Source: Streptomyces eurocidicus (GTDB lineage: Bacteria; Actinomycetota; Actinomycetes; Streptomycetales; Streptomycetaceae). Taken from it: 64,000 nt of DNA. Both the position numbers and the translations under genes were made by a program. Positions 17,869 through 33,634 of the stretch are shown here, piece after piece (the first letter of the stretch is position 1; every line of letters begins with the position of its first letter). Under the pieces are notes generated by a model. It saw nothing but the letters and a program-made list of their open reading frames with translations, did not search any database and was not told the origin of the DNA. The stretch spans positions 124,001 to 188,000 of the forward strand of contig NZ_LGUI01000005.1 of NCBI RefSeq assembly GCF_002891295.1, given 5' to 3'.

Positions 17869-17888
17869 CAGGCATCTTTACATGCCTG
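17869..17888. promoter_or_regulatory. Inverted repeat, candidate LysR operator
   Basis: A perfect 7-6-7 inverted repeat (CAGGCAT, spacer CTTTAC, ATGCCTG) lies between the LysR start (17839) and the synthetase start (17960). It is 30 nt upstream of the LysR gene and about 72 nt upstream of the synthetase gene, the usual place for a LysR recognition site. Confidence 0.5.
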
Positions 17889-17959
17889 AATCGGTCTTGG
17901 ACCGTATGAACGGCACGCCCGTAGCCTCCGGATGTCCGCACCACCGAAGGAGACGGCCG

Positions 17960-19525
17960 ATGAACAACAACCCCCGCCCGGCGTACGAGAGTTACGTCGA
18001 CACTCTCCTGAAGGTGCTTTCCCGCTCCCCGGAGCGGCCGGCGCTGATCACGGCGGAGGGCCGCACCGTTCTGGCCGGGGAGCTGCGCGACGACGTGCGC
18101 CGGACGGCCGCGGAGCTGGCGGGGCGCGGCATCGGTCGCGGAAGCACGGTCGTGTTCCTCACCGGAAACCAGCCCGAGGCGCTCCTCGCCCGCTATGCGG
18201 TGAACCTCCTGGGCGCCCGGGCGGTCTTCCTCGACCAGGGCACGGCTCCGGAGGCACAGGCGCGGATCGTGGCCACCGTCGGGGCCTCGATGCTGCTCGT
18301 CGCGCCCGCGACGCGGGAGGCCGCCGAGGCGCTGCGCGCCCTGGCGCCGGTCCCCGCCGTGTTCACCCTCGGCCCCGCCGCCTTCGGCGAGGACCTGCTC
18401 GCCCACGCGGCGCTCCGCGCGCCGGAGCGGGTGGTGAGCACGGTACGGGCCGAGGACGACTGGTGCATCCGGTTCACCGGCGGCACCACGGGGACGCCCA
18501 AGGGCATCCGGATGGCCCACGGCCCGTACCGGGAGGCGCTGGCCCTGCACGCCGGCAGGATCCCGTCCGGGTCGCGGCCCCGGTTCCTGGCCTGCACCCC
18601 GCTCGCGCACATGGCCGGGATCGTCGCCGACATCACGCTCCTCGCCGGCGGCACGGTGGTCCTGCGGCCCGCCTTCGACGCGGGCGAGGTCCTGACCGTC
18701 CTCGGGCGCGAGCGCATCACCGACATCTGGCTGCTGCCGCCCCTGCTGTACGAGCTCCTGGACCACCCGGCACTGCCCGGCACCGACGTGTCGGCGCTGC
18801 GCCGCGTCTTCTACGGCGGGACCGCCGCCTCGGCCCGGCGGCTGCGCGACGCGGCCGAGGCGTTCGGGCCGGTACTGCACGGCTGGTACGGCCAGACGGA
18901 GGCGGGCAACATCGCCGAGGTGCTGCCCCACGAGCACGGGGTGACCGGCCGCGGCGGCCGGTCCACGGCCGGCCGTGCGGCCCCGGGCGCCGAGATCGAG
19001 ATACGCGACGCGGACGGCGAGGTCCTGGCCGCCGGGGAATCCGGGGAGATCTGCGTCCGTACCCCCATGATGATGAGCGGGTACTGGCGGCAGCCCGATC
19101 TGACCGCGGAGGTCCTGCGCGACGGCTGGGTCCGTACCGGCGATGTCGGCTACGTCGACGCCGAGGGGTACCTCTTCCTCGTCGACCGGCTCAAGGACAT
19201 GGTCGTCGTGGTCGGCGGGCACGTCTATCCGGCGGAGCTGGAGCAGCTGCTGCTCGAACACCCCGCCGTCGCGCGGTGCGCGGCCTTCGGGGTGCGCCGC
19301 GCGGACGAGAGCGAGGAGGTCCACGTCGCGATCGTCCCCGCGGCGGGGAGCCAGGTCGGGCTCGACGCGATCCGGGAGTTCGTGACGGAGCGCAAGGGAG
19401 CGATGTACGCGCCGAGGGCCGTGCACATCGTGGACCGCATTCCGCTCACCGGCGTCGGCAAGCCCGACAAGAAGCTTCTGAGCACGACCTGGGCACCGGA
19501 TCCGTCTTCGCCGACGGCCATATGA
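17960..19525 (+). CDS. Acyl-CoA synthetase / AMP-dependent acid ligase
   Basis: ANL-superfamily adenylate-forming enzyme of 521 residues, start ATG 17960 behind GAAGGAGAC. The core motifs are present: TGGTTGTPKG (about 177-186), YGQTEAG (about 312-318), GWVRTGD (about 392) and a C-terminal catalytic lysine region (GVGKPDKK). It should activate a carboxylic acid to acyl-AMP and then acyl-CoA. Control is probably by the divergent LysR protein. It lies beside a stand-alone PKS gene that has its own ligase domain, so it could supply or process PKS-related acids, or be an independent fatty or aromatic acid CoA ligase. Confidence 0.85.
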   Translation: MNNNPRPAYESYVDTLLKVLSRSPERPALITAEGRTVLAGELRDDVRRTAAELAGRGIGRGSTVVFLTGNQPEALLARYAVNLLGARAVFLDQGTAPEAQARIVATVGASMLLVAPATREAAEALRALAPVPAVFTLGPAAFGEDLLAHAALRAPERVVSTVRAEDDWCIRFTGGTTGTPKGIRMAHGPYREALALHAGRIPSGSRPRFLACTPLAHMAGIVADITLLAGGTVVLRPAFDAGEVLTVLGRERITDIWLLPPLLYELLDHPALPGTDVSALRRVFYGGTAASARRLRDAAEAFGPVLHGWYGQTEAGNIAEVLPHEHGVTGRGGRSTAGRAAPGAEIEIRDADGEVLAAGESGEICVRTPMMMSGYWRQPDLTAEVLRDGWVRTGDVGYVDAEGYLFLVDRLKDMVVVVGGHVYPAELEQLLLEHPAVARCAAFGVRRADESEEVHVAIVPAAGSQVGLDAIREFVTERKGAMYAPRAVHIVDRIPLTGVGKPDKKLLSTTWAPDPSSPTAI

Positions 19526-19625
19526 TTTCACCGGCGACCGGAGCGCCGTCCCGGGCCAGGCGTTCGGCGATGCCTTGCCCGATGCCCCGGCCGCTTCCGG
19601 TGATCAGCACGGCCTTCCACCGGGA
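19521..19625 (-). pseudogene. N-terminal fragment of a short-chain dehydrogenase (SDR)
   Basis: On the minus strand about 35 codons read KAVLITGSGRGIGQGIAERL and onward, an unmistakable SDR Rossmann start with the TGxxxGIG cofactor motif. The similarity stops near 19521, at the end of the convergent synthetase gene. No further SDR sequence follows in any frame and no proper start was seen. It is a leftover of a deleted gene. The remaining 19626-19813 gap holds nothing recognisable. Confidence 0.6.
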
Positions 19626-19813
19626 TTTACCGCGGGCTGCGTGCCATGCGGACGCCGAGCGCAACCCGGCGCGTTCAGCGAGGCGTTCCTCAGCGTCACC
19701 GGTCGATCCCCGGGCAGGTGGCTTCCCTTGGAGACGGGGGGCCGAGCGGATCCGGTGGACCACCAGCGGAACGGTAGTTCCCGGGCGGTGCGTCCGCAGG
19801 CTCGGGACCCGCG

Positions 19814-27820
<8,007 letters not shown>

Positions 27821-28222
27821 CCCCACCCCTTCGGCCCCCGGGCGAACGGGACAGTTCGGCGAACTCCTCGTCGAGGGCGCGACGTCGGCATCACGGTACT
27901 CCCCGGCGGCACGGCGACGGGCCGCGAACGGTGGCCTCTGCCGGCCGTCGATATACATCTGAGGATCGAAGCCCCGGACGTCCGGTACGTCGGGACGATC
28001 GGCCCGGCCACGCCTTCGGTGAACGCCCGGGCGCAGCTTCGGATCCCGCGTCCGCTCGGCCTTGCTGTCGCCCCCGCGCCGTACGCGATCGACTCACGGC
28101 GCGCGCCGCGGCGGCTCCCGCTTCACCCCTTAGAGGTGATTCGCGTCGAAGCCCGCTCCGAGCGGCGCACGGCGCGAGAGCCTGCGCTCGCAGTCTCCGG
28201 AACCGTCGAACAGGGGAAGCTC
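27821..28222. other. Divergent promoter region without a gene
   Basis: These 402 bases separate the divergent PKS and lectin-like genes. I find no coding sequence, repeat or clear operator. The promoters of both genes should lie here, but no standard -35/-10 pair stands out. Confidence 0.4.
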
Positions 28223-28780
28223 GTGAAACCACGCAAACGACTCACCGTGCTCGCGATCGCGCTGGCCGCCGCCTTCGCGGCGGCGACCCCGGGTGCCGGG
28301 GCTGCCCAGCCGCGGGCCCGCGCGGAGCGGGCCCCGGCGGCCGCCGCCCGGGCAGGGGTCGGCCCGTTCCAGTTCAGAAACCAAGGCACCGGCCGCTGCA
28401 TGGGCTTCCCGTACGGTGAGGACCGCGTGCGCGTATGGGACTGCACCACGGAGGCGTACCAGCTCTGGGACCTGGTCGCCGACGGCCGGGGCCGCTACCA
28501 CATGGTGAACCGCAGGAACGGCGAATGCCTCGCGGGCTACGCGCAGGGCCCGAGCGGCTGGGCGACCTGGCTGTCCACCTGCGACCACGACTTCACCAAC
28601 GTCGACCAGCTCTGGTACGTCGACCCGGCGACCCAGTCCGGACCGGCACGCATCGCGAACCTCTTCGGCCGCGTCCTCGAGCCCGACCGCGGCTGGGGCG
28701 GCGCGAACCGGTCGCCGGTCGTGACCAACGACAACCAGGGGCTGCCGAATCAGAAGTGGACCCTCAAGTACATCCAGTGA
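28223..28780 (+). CDS. Secreted ricin-type beta-trefoil lectin-like protein
   Basis: Exported 185-residue protein. GTG 28223 after AGGGGAAGC gives a signal peptide (KRLTVLAIALAAAFAAATPG) and an Ala/Arg-rich linker. The mature domain has three weak repeats with a FRNQGTGRCMGF start and QLWDLV, QLWYVD and QKWTLK segments. These are the QxW signatures of the ricin B-chain trefoil fold. Four cysteines are suitably placed for disulfides. It is probably a small extracellular carbohydrate-binding protein. No enzyme domain is attached and no operon partner is seen. Confidence 0.72.
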   Translation: MKPRKRLTVLAIALAAAFAAATPGAGAAQPRARAERAPAAAARAGVGPFQFRNQGTGRCMGFPYGEDRVRVWDCTTEAYQLWDLVADGRGRYHMVNRRNGECLAGYAQGPSGWATWLSTCDHDFTNVDQLWYVDPATQSGPARIANLFGRVLEPDRGWGGANRSPVVTNDNQGLPNQKWTLKYIQ

Positions 28781-28889
28781 GGAACCGCCCGTCCCGGCCC
28801 ATGTCCGGCCCCCGCTGCGGACGCCGCCCTCGTCAGCTCGTGCCCGGCAGAGCGAAGCGACGTGTCCAGCGTGCTTTCTCAGGAACCCG

Positions 28890-29282
28890 TCAGCACGCAC
28901 GCAGTCCGGGAGCCGGGTCCTGACCGGTGTTCACATCGACGGCCGGTACGTTGCCCCATGCGCCGTTGTCGAGCTGTGTCCAGTACCAGATGTCGTTCCC
29001 GCCGGGGTGCGGGTCGCCGTGTCCCCAGCACGCGAACCAGCTGAACGTGCCGACGAGCGTCCCACGCGTCGCCGAACGGTAGGAGCGGTCGGCGTACCCC
29101 CTCGCCCCGGCCCTGTTACCGCAGTACAGCCTGCCGTCCGAGCGGACTCCGCATTCGGCGGCGGGCTTGGCGTGGGGGGCCGGGGTGACGGCTACCGCCG
29201 ACGATCCGACGGCGCCCGGAACGGTCGCCAGCGCGAGGGCGGAGGCCACGACGGCTGTACGGATTCGCATGTTCACTCCCAT
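28890..29282 (-). CDS. Small secreted protein, SH3-like
   Basis: Exported 130-residue protein with a signal peptide ending near GSSAVAV. The mature part starts ECGVRSDGRLYCGN and contains YRSATRGTLVGTFSWFACW and a WYWTQLDNGAWGNVPAVDV segment. These resemble the small extracellular bacterial SH3-like proteins common in Streptomyces. Four cysteines probably form two disulfides. Met5 (29270) is an alternative start. No enzymatic function is visible. Confidence 0.6.
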   Translation of the reverse strand: MGVNMRIRTAVVASALALATVPGAVGSSAVAVTPAPHAKPAAECGVRSDGRLYCGNRAGARGYADRSYRSATRGTLVGTFSWFACWGHGDPHPGGNDIWYWTQLDNGAWGNVPAVDVNTGQDPAPGLRAC

Positions 29283-29540
29283 GGAACAGACTCCACTTCC
29301 TGAAGATGCGCTTCTTGACAGACATCGTCCTCGCCGGCCGTGCCACGGCGCAACAGTTCGTCCTTTCCTCCTGGTTCACAAAGAAACTCATCAACGTCTC
29401 GGAACCCTGCGTCGTGGGCAAGCGGACCAGGCTTGTCGTCGACGCCGTCGACATGGACCTGTGGCGACGTGATCGGGCCGGCACCCCGGCTTGGCCCGGG
29501 CGGCCCCGCGTGCTCGGTAGTTACGGCCCGAGGCGCCCCC

Positions 29541-29633
29541 GGTGAACGTCTCCACCCACAACGGCTCAGCCCTCAACACCCCGGCCATACCCAGGAAATT
29601 CCCAGATCGCAGCCTTCTGCAACACGCTTTAGA
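29541..29633 (-). mobile_element. IS5-family transposase remnant (extreme N-terminus and IS end)
   Basis: Minus-strand ATG at 29588 opens MAGVLRAEPLWVETFTG, closely like the N-terminus of Streptomyces IS5-type transposases (typically MAGV..xEPxWxxxFTGL). The similarity ends after about 17 codons. The bases just upstream (29589-29633, AACACGCT at the outer edge) have the look of an IS terminal region. The rest of the element is missing. The 29283-29540 stretch beyond it shows no gene I can support. Confidence 0.4.
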
Positions 29634-29953
29634 TCGCCGCGGCGGCATGCCTCGTCGGCGGCTGGTGGCCCTGCAAGGGCATCGCCACGGTCGATGCCGC
29701 TCCGGCCCGGCTCACCGCCCCGCTGCACCTGGTGGTGACCGGCAGTCCGCTCGACGAGAACGTGCTGGCCCGCTGGCACGACCTGCCGCAGGTCCGCCTC
29801 CACACGGTGCCCGGGCCGGTCGGCGAGCAGGTCCTCCGGCTGCGTGACGCTGTTCCGTCCGGGCCGGACGGCTCAGCCGACCGGTCCCGAGGGGGCCAGC
29901 GGCCGCAGGGGGCCACTATTTTTTTGCGGCCGTGTGGAAGGGGCAGTCCCTGA
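29633..29953 (+). pseudogene. Unidentified truncated coding remnant
   Basis: A plus-strand frame without a proper start begins exactly at the presumed IS end and runs about 85 coding-like codons, including LHLVVTGSPLDENVLARWHD and VRLHTVPGPVGEQVL. It then becomes low-quality sequence overlapping the 3' end of the convergent gene. The pattern faintly recalls the C-terminal part of a thioesterase or hydrolase domain, but I cannot identify it. The 5' part is probably lost to the insertion. Confidence 0.3.
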
Positions 29954-30989
29954 GCTGTTTCAGGATTTCCTGCGCCAGGAGGTCTTCTTCACCTGCCAGC
30001 GCGGTCGCGACATCCGGATCGGTGGGGAACACCATTTCCGCCGCTATGTTGTCCTGCACGATCCGGGCGAGGTTGTCGAGTGCCGTGGCGACCGGGTCGG
30101 AGGGGAACTGCGCGATCATCTGGTTGATGAGGTGGCTGTCCGCCCGCTTCTGATCCATGCACGGCTTGATGATGACCGCGTTCTGATTGAGGGCGGCCGT
30201 CGTCCATAACTCGAATATGAAGACGTACAGTTCGGACCAGGCCGACTCGCCCAGCTGAGCCCGCCACCGTTTGAGCAGCGCGTGAACGCCCTCGATCTGG
30301 GCTTTCGACGCCCAGTACATGGTCGTCCGGATATGGCCGTACACCGCGCTCGAGAAGTCCTGGAAGCCCTGCATGTCGAAGGAGTGGGACGTGACCGCGT
30401 CCGTGATGAAGTCCAGGCCGCTGTCCAGGATGCTCCGGCCGGCATCCTCCAGCGCCCCGGGCATGTTGGCGCCGGGCAGGTTCCGGCGCGCGGTTTCCAG
30501 CGTCGCCGCGAACTTCCGCAGCGGATCGATCCACGCCGTCGAGGACGGCCCGATGTGGGCGACCTGTTCCAGGTCGTGCGGGTCGATCCGGTCCGCGTTG
30601 CCAACCGGCGGAACCTTGGGGCTGAGGTAGGGCGCCACTACCGAGTAGATCCCCAGCGGCGTATGCGCGACCGACTTCGCCAGCTCGAACACCGGGCCCA
30701 CCGGGTGTAATCGCTCGACAGTCCTGCCTCGGTCGACCAGGAAGTATTCCCCTCCCTTCGCGTCGTTGTTGACGACGATCACAGGGCCCAGATGCCGCGC
30801 CACCGAGGCACGCAGCAGGTCGTAGTGGCGCTGCATATCGGTGTCGATCTGATTCACCGCGGCCCTGGCGTCCCGCTCCGGGACAGGAGCCGAGGCGGTG
30901 CCGGCGGAAGCCCGTGCCGTGGAGGCGTCGGCGAAAGCTGTAGCACCGAGGGCGGCGCCGGTACCGAGAAACGTTCTACGCGTAGTCAC
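29916..30989 (-). CDS. Tat-exported protein of unknown function
   Basis: Protein of 357 residues starting at GTG 30989. It carries a twin-arginine signal RRTFLGTG at residues 4-11 followed by an Ala-rich stretch to about residue 35, so it is probably exported folded. The mature part is largely helical (for example AVNQIDTDMQRHYDLLRASV, FQDFSSAVYGHIRTTMYW) with no recognised catalytic motif. Family unknown to me. An extensive inverted repeat lies 44 nt upstream of its start, suggesting repressor control. A longer upstream open frame to 31238 has no family-like sequence and would run through that repeat. Confidence 0.7.
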   Translation of the reverse strand: MTTRRTFLGTGAALGATAFADASTARASAGTASAPVPERDARAAVNQIDTDMQRHYDLLRASVARHLGPVIVVNNDAKGGEYFLVDRGRTVERLHPVGPVFELAKSVAHTPLGIYSVVAPYLSPKVPPVGNADRIDPHDLEQVAHIGPSSTAWIDPLRKFAATLETARRNLPGANMPGALEDAGRSILDSGLDFITDAVTSHSFDMQGFQDFSSAVYGHIRTTMYWASKAQIEGVHALLKRWRAQLGESAWSELYVFIFELWTTAALNQNAVIIKPCMDQKRADSHLINQMIAQFPSDPVATALDNLARIVQDNIAAEMVFPTDPDVATALAGEEDLLAQEILKQLRDCPFHTAAKK

Positions 30990-31032
30990 GTGCTGTCCTT
31001 CCCCCTGGCACAGCGCGATAACACTCAACCGG

Positions 31033-31075
31033 GGGTCTGTCCGGTAAACGGCAATGTCGTTGACCGGACAGACCC
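31033..31075. promoter_or_regulatory. Large inverted repeat, candidate operator
   Basis: Perfect 13-bp arms (GGGTCTGTCCGGT at 31033-31045, complement at 31063-31075) enclose 17 bases that themselves contain a nested AACG/CGTT pair. It sits 44-86 nt upstream of the Tat-protein GTG, in its promoter region. Size and symmetry suit a TetR-type operator, but no TetR gene is next to it. Confidence 0.5.
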
Positions 31076-31183
31076 GGCAGTGGCCGAGTTCGGTACCCAC
31101 AGCCGTCCGTTGTCTGCGTATGACCGAAGCGTGGGCCTGGCCGCACGGATCAGGTGGGGTCACCTCACTGGCAGACTCGGGGC

Positions 31184-31545
31184 GGCGGCGCGAACCTGTA
31201 CGCCGCGGGCTTCCGGCCGCAAGTGCGGGAGGCTGCACGGACCATCGAGGCAGTCGGCGTGGGGATCAACCTGCTGCCGCACGCCGTACGGGAACTCGCG
31301 GAACTCGGCCTGGCGGATGAACTGGCCGCCATCGCGCTGCCCCCGCACCTGCTGAGCTACCGCGACCGGTCGGGCGAACCGGTATGGGAGGAGGCACTCG
31401 GCCTCGCGGCCGGATACCGCTGGCCGCAGTACTCCGTGCACCGCGGCCGACTGCACCTGATGCTGCTGGCGGCGGTACACGAACGCCTCGGGACGGAGAG
31501 CGTCCGCACCGGCCTGCTGTTCCATCTTGGGCATGCCCGGCTCCA
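31184..31545 (+). pseudogene. Internal fragment of an FAD-dependent monooxygenase
   Basis: The plus frame from about 31184 reads as the middle of a PhzS/salicylate hydroxylase-like flavoprotein: VGVGINLLPHAVRELAELGL, then AAGYRWPQYSVHRGRLHLML. The N-terminal GxGxxG FAD motif is absent and the similarity ends near 31545, where it runs into an oppositely oriented fragment. Both ends are therefore missing and the gene cannot be functional. Confidence 0.72.
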
Positions 31546-31547
31546 TC

Positions 31548-31743
31548 GCGTATCGGCCTCGAAGAAGAACGGCACATTCACCCGGGGCGTCATCAGGACT
31601 GCGCCGGGAGCGGCGAACCAGCGGTCGAACTGTTCCGTCCACGCCAGGCAGAGGGCGTGCGGATCCGCCTGCATCTCGTGCTCGACGACAAGGCGGTGGG
31701 GACGGTCCGACAGGTCGGGGACTCGGAAGGGCCCGCTGTTCAC
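31548..31743 (-). pseudogene. N-terminal fragment of an SRPBCC/AHSA1-type protein
   Basis: Minus-strand ATG 31743 opens MNSGPFRVPDLSDRPHRLVV and continues to LAWTEQFDRWFAAPG and VPFFFE, the beginning of an SRPBCC (AHSA1-like) domain. After about 65 residues it stops matching at the same point where the opposite flavoprotein fragment ends. Two genes have been fused tail to tail by a deletion. Confidence 0.6.
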
Positions 31744-31824
31744 GGCAACGCTCCACTCCGCACGAAGGGCCCGAATTGCGAATGCCGTAGGACACCACGC
31801 ACACCGACGCCATTTTGGTGCCTC

Positions 31825-32982
31825 TTATCGGCCGAGGGCGGAATCGAGTGCGGTGATGAGTTTGTCGATGTCGCCTTTACTGGTGTGCAGGTGAGGGCTG
31901 ATGCGCAGTGCGGCTCCTCGGACTGAGGCGTGGACGTCGGCGTTGCCGAGGGCGGTCAATAGGTGCTGTGGGGCGCGGCCGGAGGTATCGATGCCGAGCA
32001 TGTGCGGTCCGCGGGGATCGGAGACGGCCAGTCCCCGCTCCCGAGCTGCAGCGGCGATGCGTGCTGTGGTGGCGTTCAGGGTGGCGGCGATCTTCGGGAC
32101 GGTCCATGTGGTCAGCTGTTCCAGGGCGGCGGTGGCCATGGGGGTGAGCTCGAAGGCGGTTCGCTGGCCCATGTCGAAGCGTCGTGCTCCGGGCTGGTAT
32201 GCCGTGCGGTAGTCCACGAGCCGGGCGAAGTTCTGTGAATCCTGGCGTACGATCCAGTTCTCTTCGAGCGGCAGGCCGTCGTGGTGGGCCGGGGCGACGT
32301 ACAGGTAGCCGAGGCCGAACGGACCCAGCAGCCATTTGTAGCCGACGGTGACGAGGAAGTCGGGCTGGAGGGCGGCAACATCGAGGGGCATCGCCCCTGC
32401 GGATTGGCTCGCGTCGATGACCAGAGCGGCTCCTGCCGCCCGCGCCGCTTCGGCGATCTTTTCAAGGTCCAGCAGCGCTCCGTCGGTCCAGTGCACCTGC
32501 GGCACCGAGACAACGGCGACCCTCTCGTCCAAGGCGTCCAGGACGGCCTCGGTCCAGGTCTGGCCGGGTCTGCGGGCGACGGTGAGCATGCCGGCCCCGG
32601 TACGTTCGGTGAAACGCCACCAGGTGTAGATCCCTGAAGGGTATTCATCTGCCAGGACCAGCACACGCTGCCCCGGACGCGCGGTGAGGTTCTTGGCCGC
32701 TGTGGCCATGCCGTAGCTGGTCGCGGAGATCAGGGCGATCTCATCGGCGCACGCACCGATGAGGGCGGCGAACAGGGCCCGGCGCTGTTCGGCTGCGGTG
32801 AACCAGCCGTCCGCACCGATCTTCCAAGGCTGGGCCCGTAGCCGCATGGAGTCGTGCCCTGCGGCCAAGCCGGTGCGCAGCGTCGGTGCGAGGCTCGCGA
32901 CGTTGAAGTAGGCGACATGGTCGGGGACGTCGAAGAGATGCCGGGAGCAGGGCAGGAGGTGGCCGTCGGAGGGGACACTCAT
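31825..32982 (-). CDS. Class V aminotransferase-fold PLP enzyme
   Basis: Fold-type I PLP enzyme of 385 residues from the class V group (cysteine desulfurase / isopenicillin N epimerase / kynureninase-like). The PLP lysine is in VGYKWLLGPFG, the cofactor aspartate in DASQSAGAMPLD about 25 residues before it, and SATSYGMA contributes phosphate binding. No catalytic cysteine of a desulfurase is seen in the usual loop. It probably acts on a small amino acid by transamination, racemisation or lyase chemistry; which of these cannot be decided. ATG 32982 has AAGGGGAG upstream. Two hairpins lie in its leader region. Confidence 0.82.
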   Translation of the reverse strand: MSVPSDGHLLPCSRHLFDVPDHVAYFNVASLAPTLRTGLAAGHDSMRLRAQPWKIGADGWFTAAEQRRALFAALIGACADEIALISATSYGMATAAKNLTARPGQRVLVLADEYPSGIYTWWRFTERTGAGMLTVARRPGQTWTEAVLDALDERVAVVSVPQVHWTDGALLDLEKIAEAARAAGAALVIDASQSAGAMPLDVAALQPDFLVTVGYKWLLGPFGLGYLYVAPAHHDGLPLEENWIVRQDSQNFARLVDYRTAYQPGARRFDMGQRTAFELTPMATAALEQLTTWTVPKIAATLNATTARIAAAARERGLAVSDPRGPHMLGIDTSGRAPQHLLTALGNADVHASVRGAALRISPHLHTSKGDIDKLITALDSALGR

Positions 32983-33016
32983 GACGCACTCCCCTTGAAG
33001 GCAAGGAGGAAGGTGG

Positions 33017-33095
33017 CCTGGGCGGGTCGTGATGCACGACCCGCCCAGGACGATGACGGGCGGACGGGCCCGGCAGCCAACCGCAGCGGGCCCGT
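33017..33095. promoter_or_regulatory. Two tandem hairpins in the aminotransferase leader
   Basis: The first is a perfect 15-bp stem (33017-33031 with 33035-33049, loop ATG), 35 nt upstream of the aminotransferase ATG. The second is a 9-bp stem (33064-33072 with 33087-33095). They may form a leader attenuator or mark an operator. Apart from these and the MerR remnant, the 32983-33634 interval holds no gene. Confidence 0.4.
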
Positions 33096-33335
33096 GAAGG
33101 CCGCCGGCCGCGGCTGGTGCCGCACCTCAACGGGGTCACCGGCCGTCCAGACCGGTCGGGAAACCTTCACGCCGCTATTATTCCCTAAAAGCGGGCAAAT
33201 GCCACGGACACCGGGAAAGGTGAACCGTGAAATGCCTGGAGAACGGAAGACGAAGCGCGCTCATGCCTTGCAGAACGGCACAGAGCTGATCGCCCCCGCA
33301 GCACTCGGGTCGGCGGCGAGGCAGCCGATGCGGCC

Positions 33336-33533
33336 GACGGTGGTGACCTCAAGCAGTTCGCCGAGCCGGTGCGGCACGGTCCGGGCAACGAGGCGGAACG
33401 CCCGCGGCTCCCCGACGCCCACCGCCGGCGCGTCGACGCACAGATCCAGGCGCTGGAGGCGTGCCGTTCCGTCATCACCTGGAAGGTCGGCGTCTACGCC
33501 GAGGCCGGCGGGCTCCGGGATCCGACGGACTGA
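33336..33533 (+). pseudogene. C-terminal fragment of a MerR-family regulator
   Basis: About 65 codons ending at TGA 33531 read DLKQFAEPVRHG, then HRRRVDAQIQALEACRSVI and TWKVGVYAE. This is the dimerisation-helix end of MerR regulators, whose usual form is HRxRVxAQIxxLxxCLxVIxxKV. The DNA-binding part is absent. Just upstream another frame takes over without similarity. Confidence 0.6.
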
Positions 33534-33558
33534 CACGGACTGACACGGACTGACACGA
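33526..33558. repeat. Short tandem repeat of a 10-bp unit
   Basis: The unit TGACACGGAC occurs three times in a row (the last one partial), starting at the stop codon of the MerR remnant. It probably arose by slippage and marks the decayed end of that gene. Confidence 0.6.
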
Positions 33559-33634
33559 CGGCAAACTTCGCTTTCGCGCCGCGGATGCGGGCACGTCCGC
33601 GTCGATGGACGGCACCGGGGCCCACGCCATCCGG

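Noticed and set aside
31825..32982. Isopenicillin N epimerase of a beta-lactam pathway, linked to the beta-lactamase genes
   Set aside because: No ACV synthetase, IPNS or other cephem genes are present and the class V fold is shared by many unrelated enzymes.
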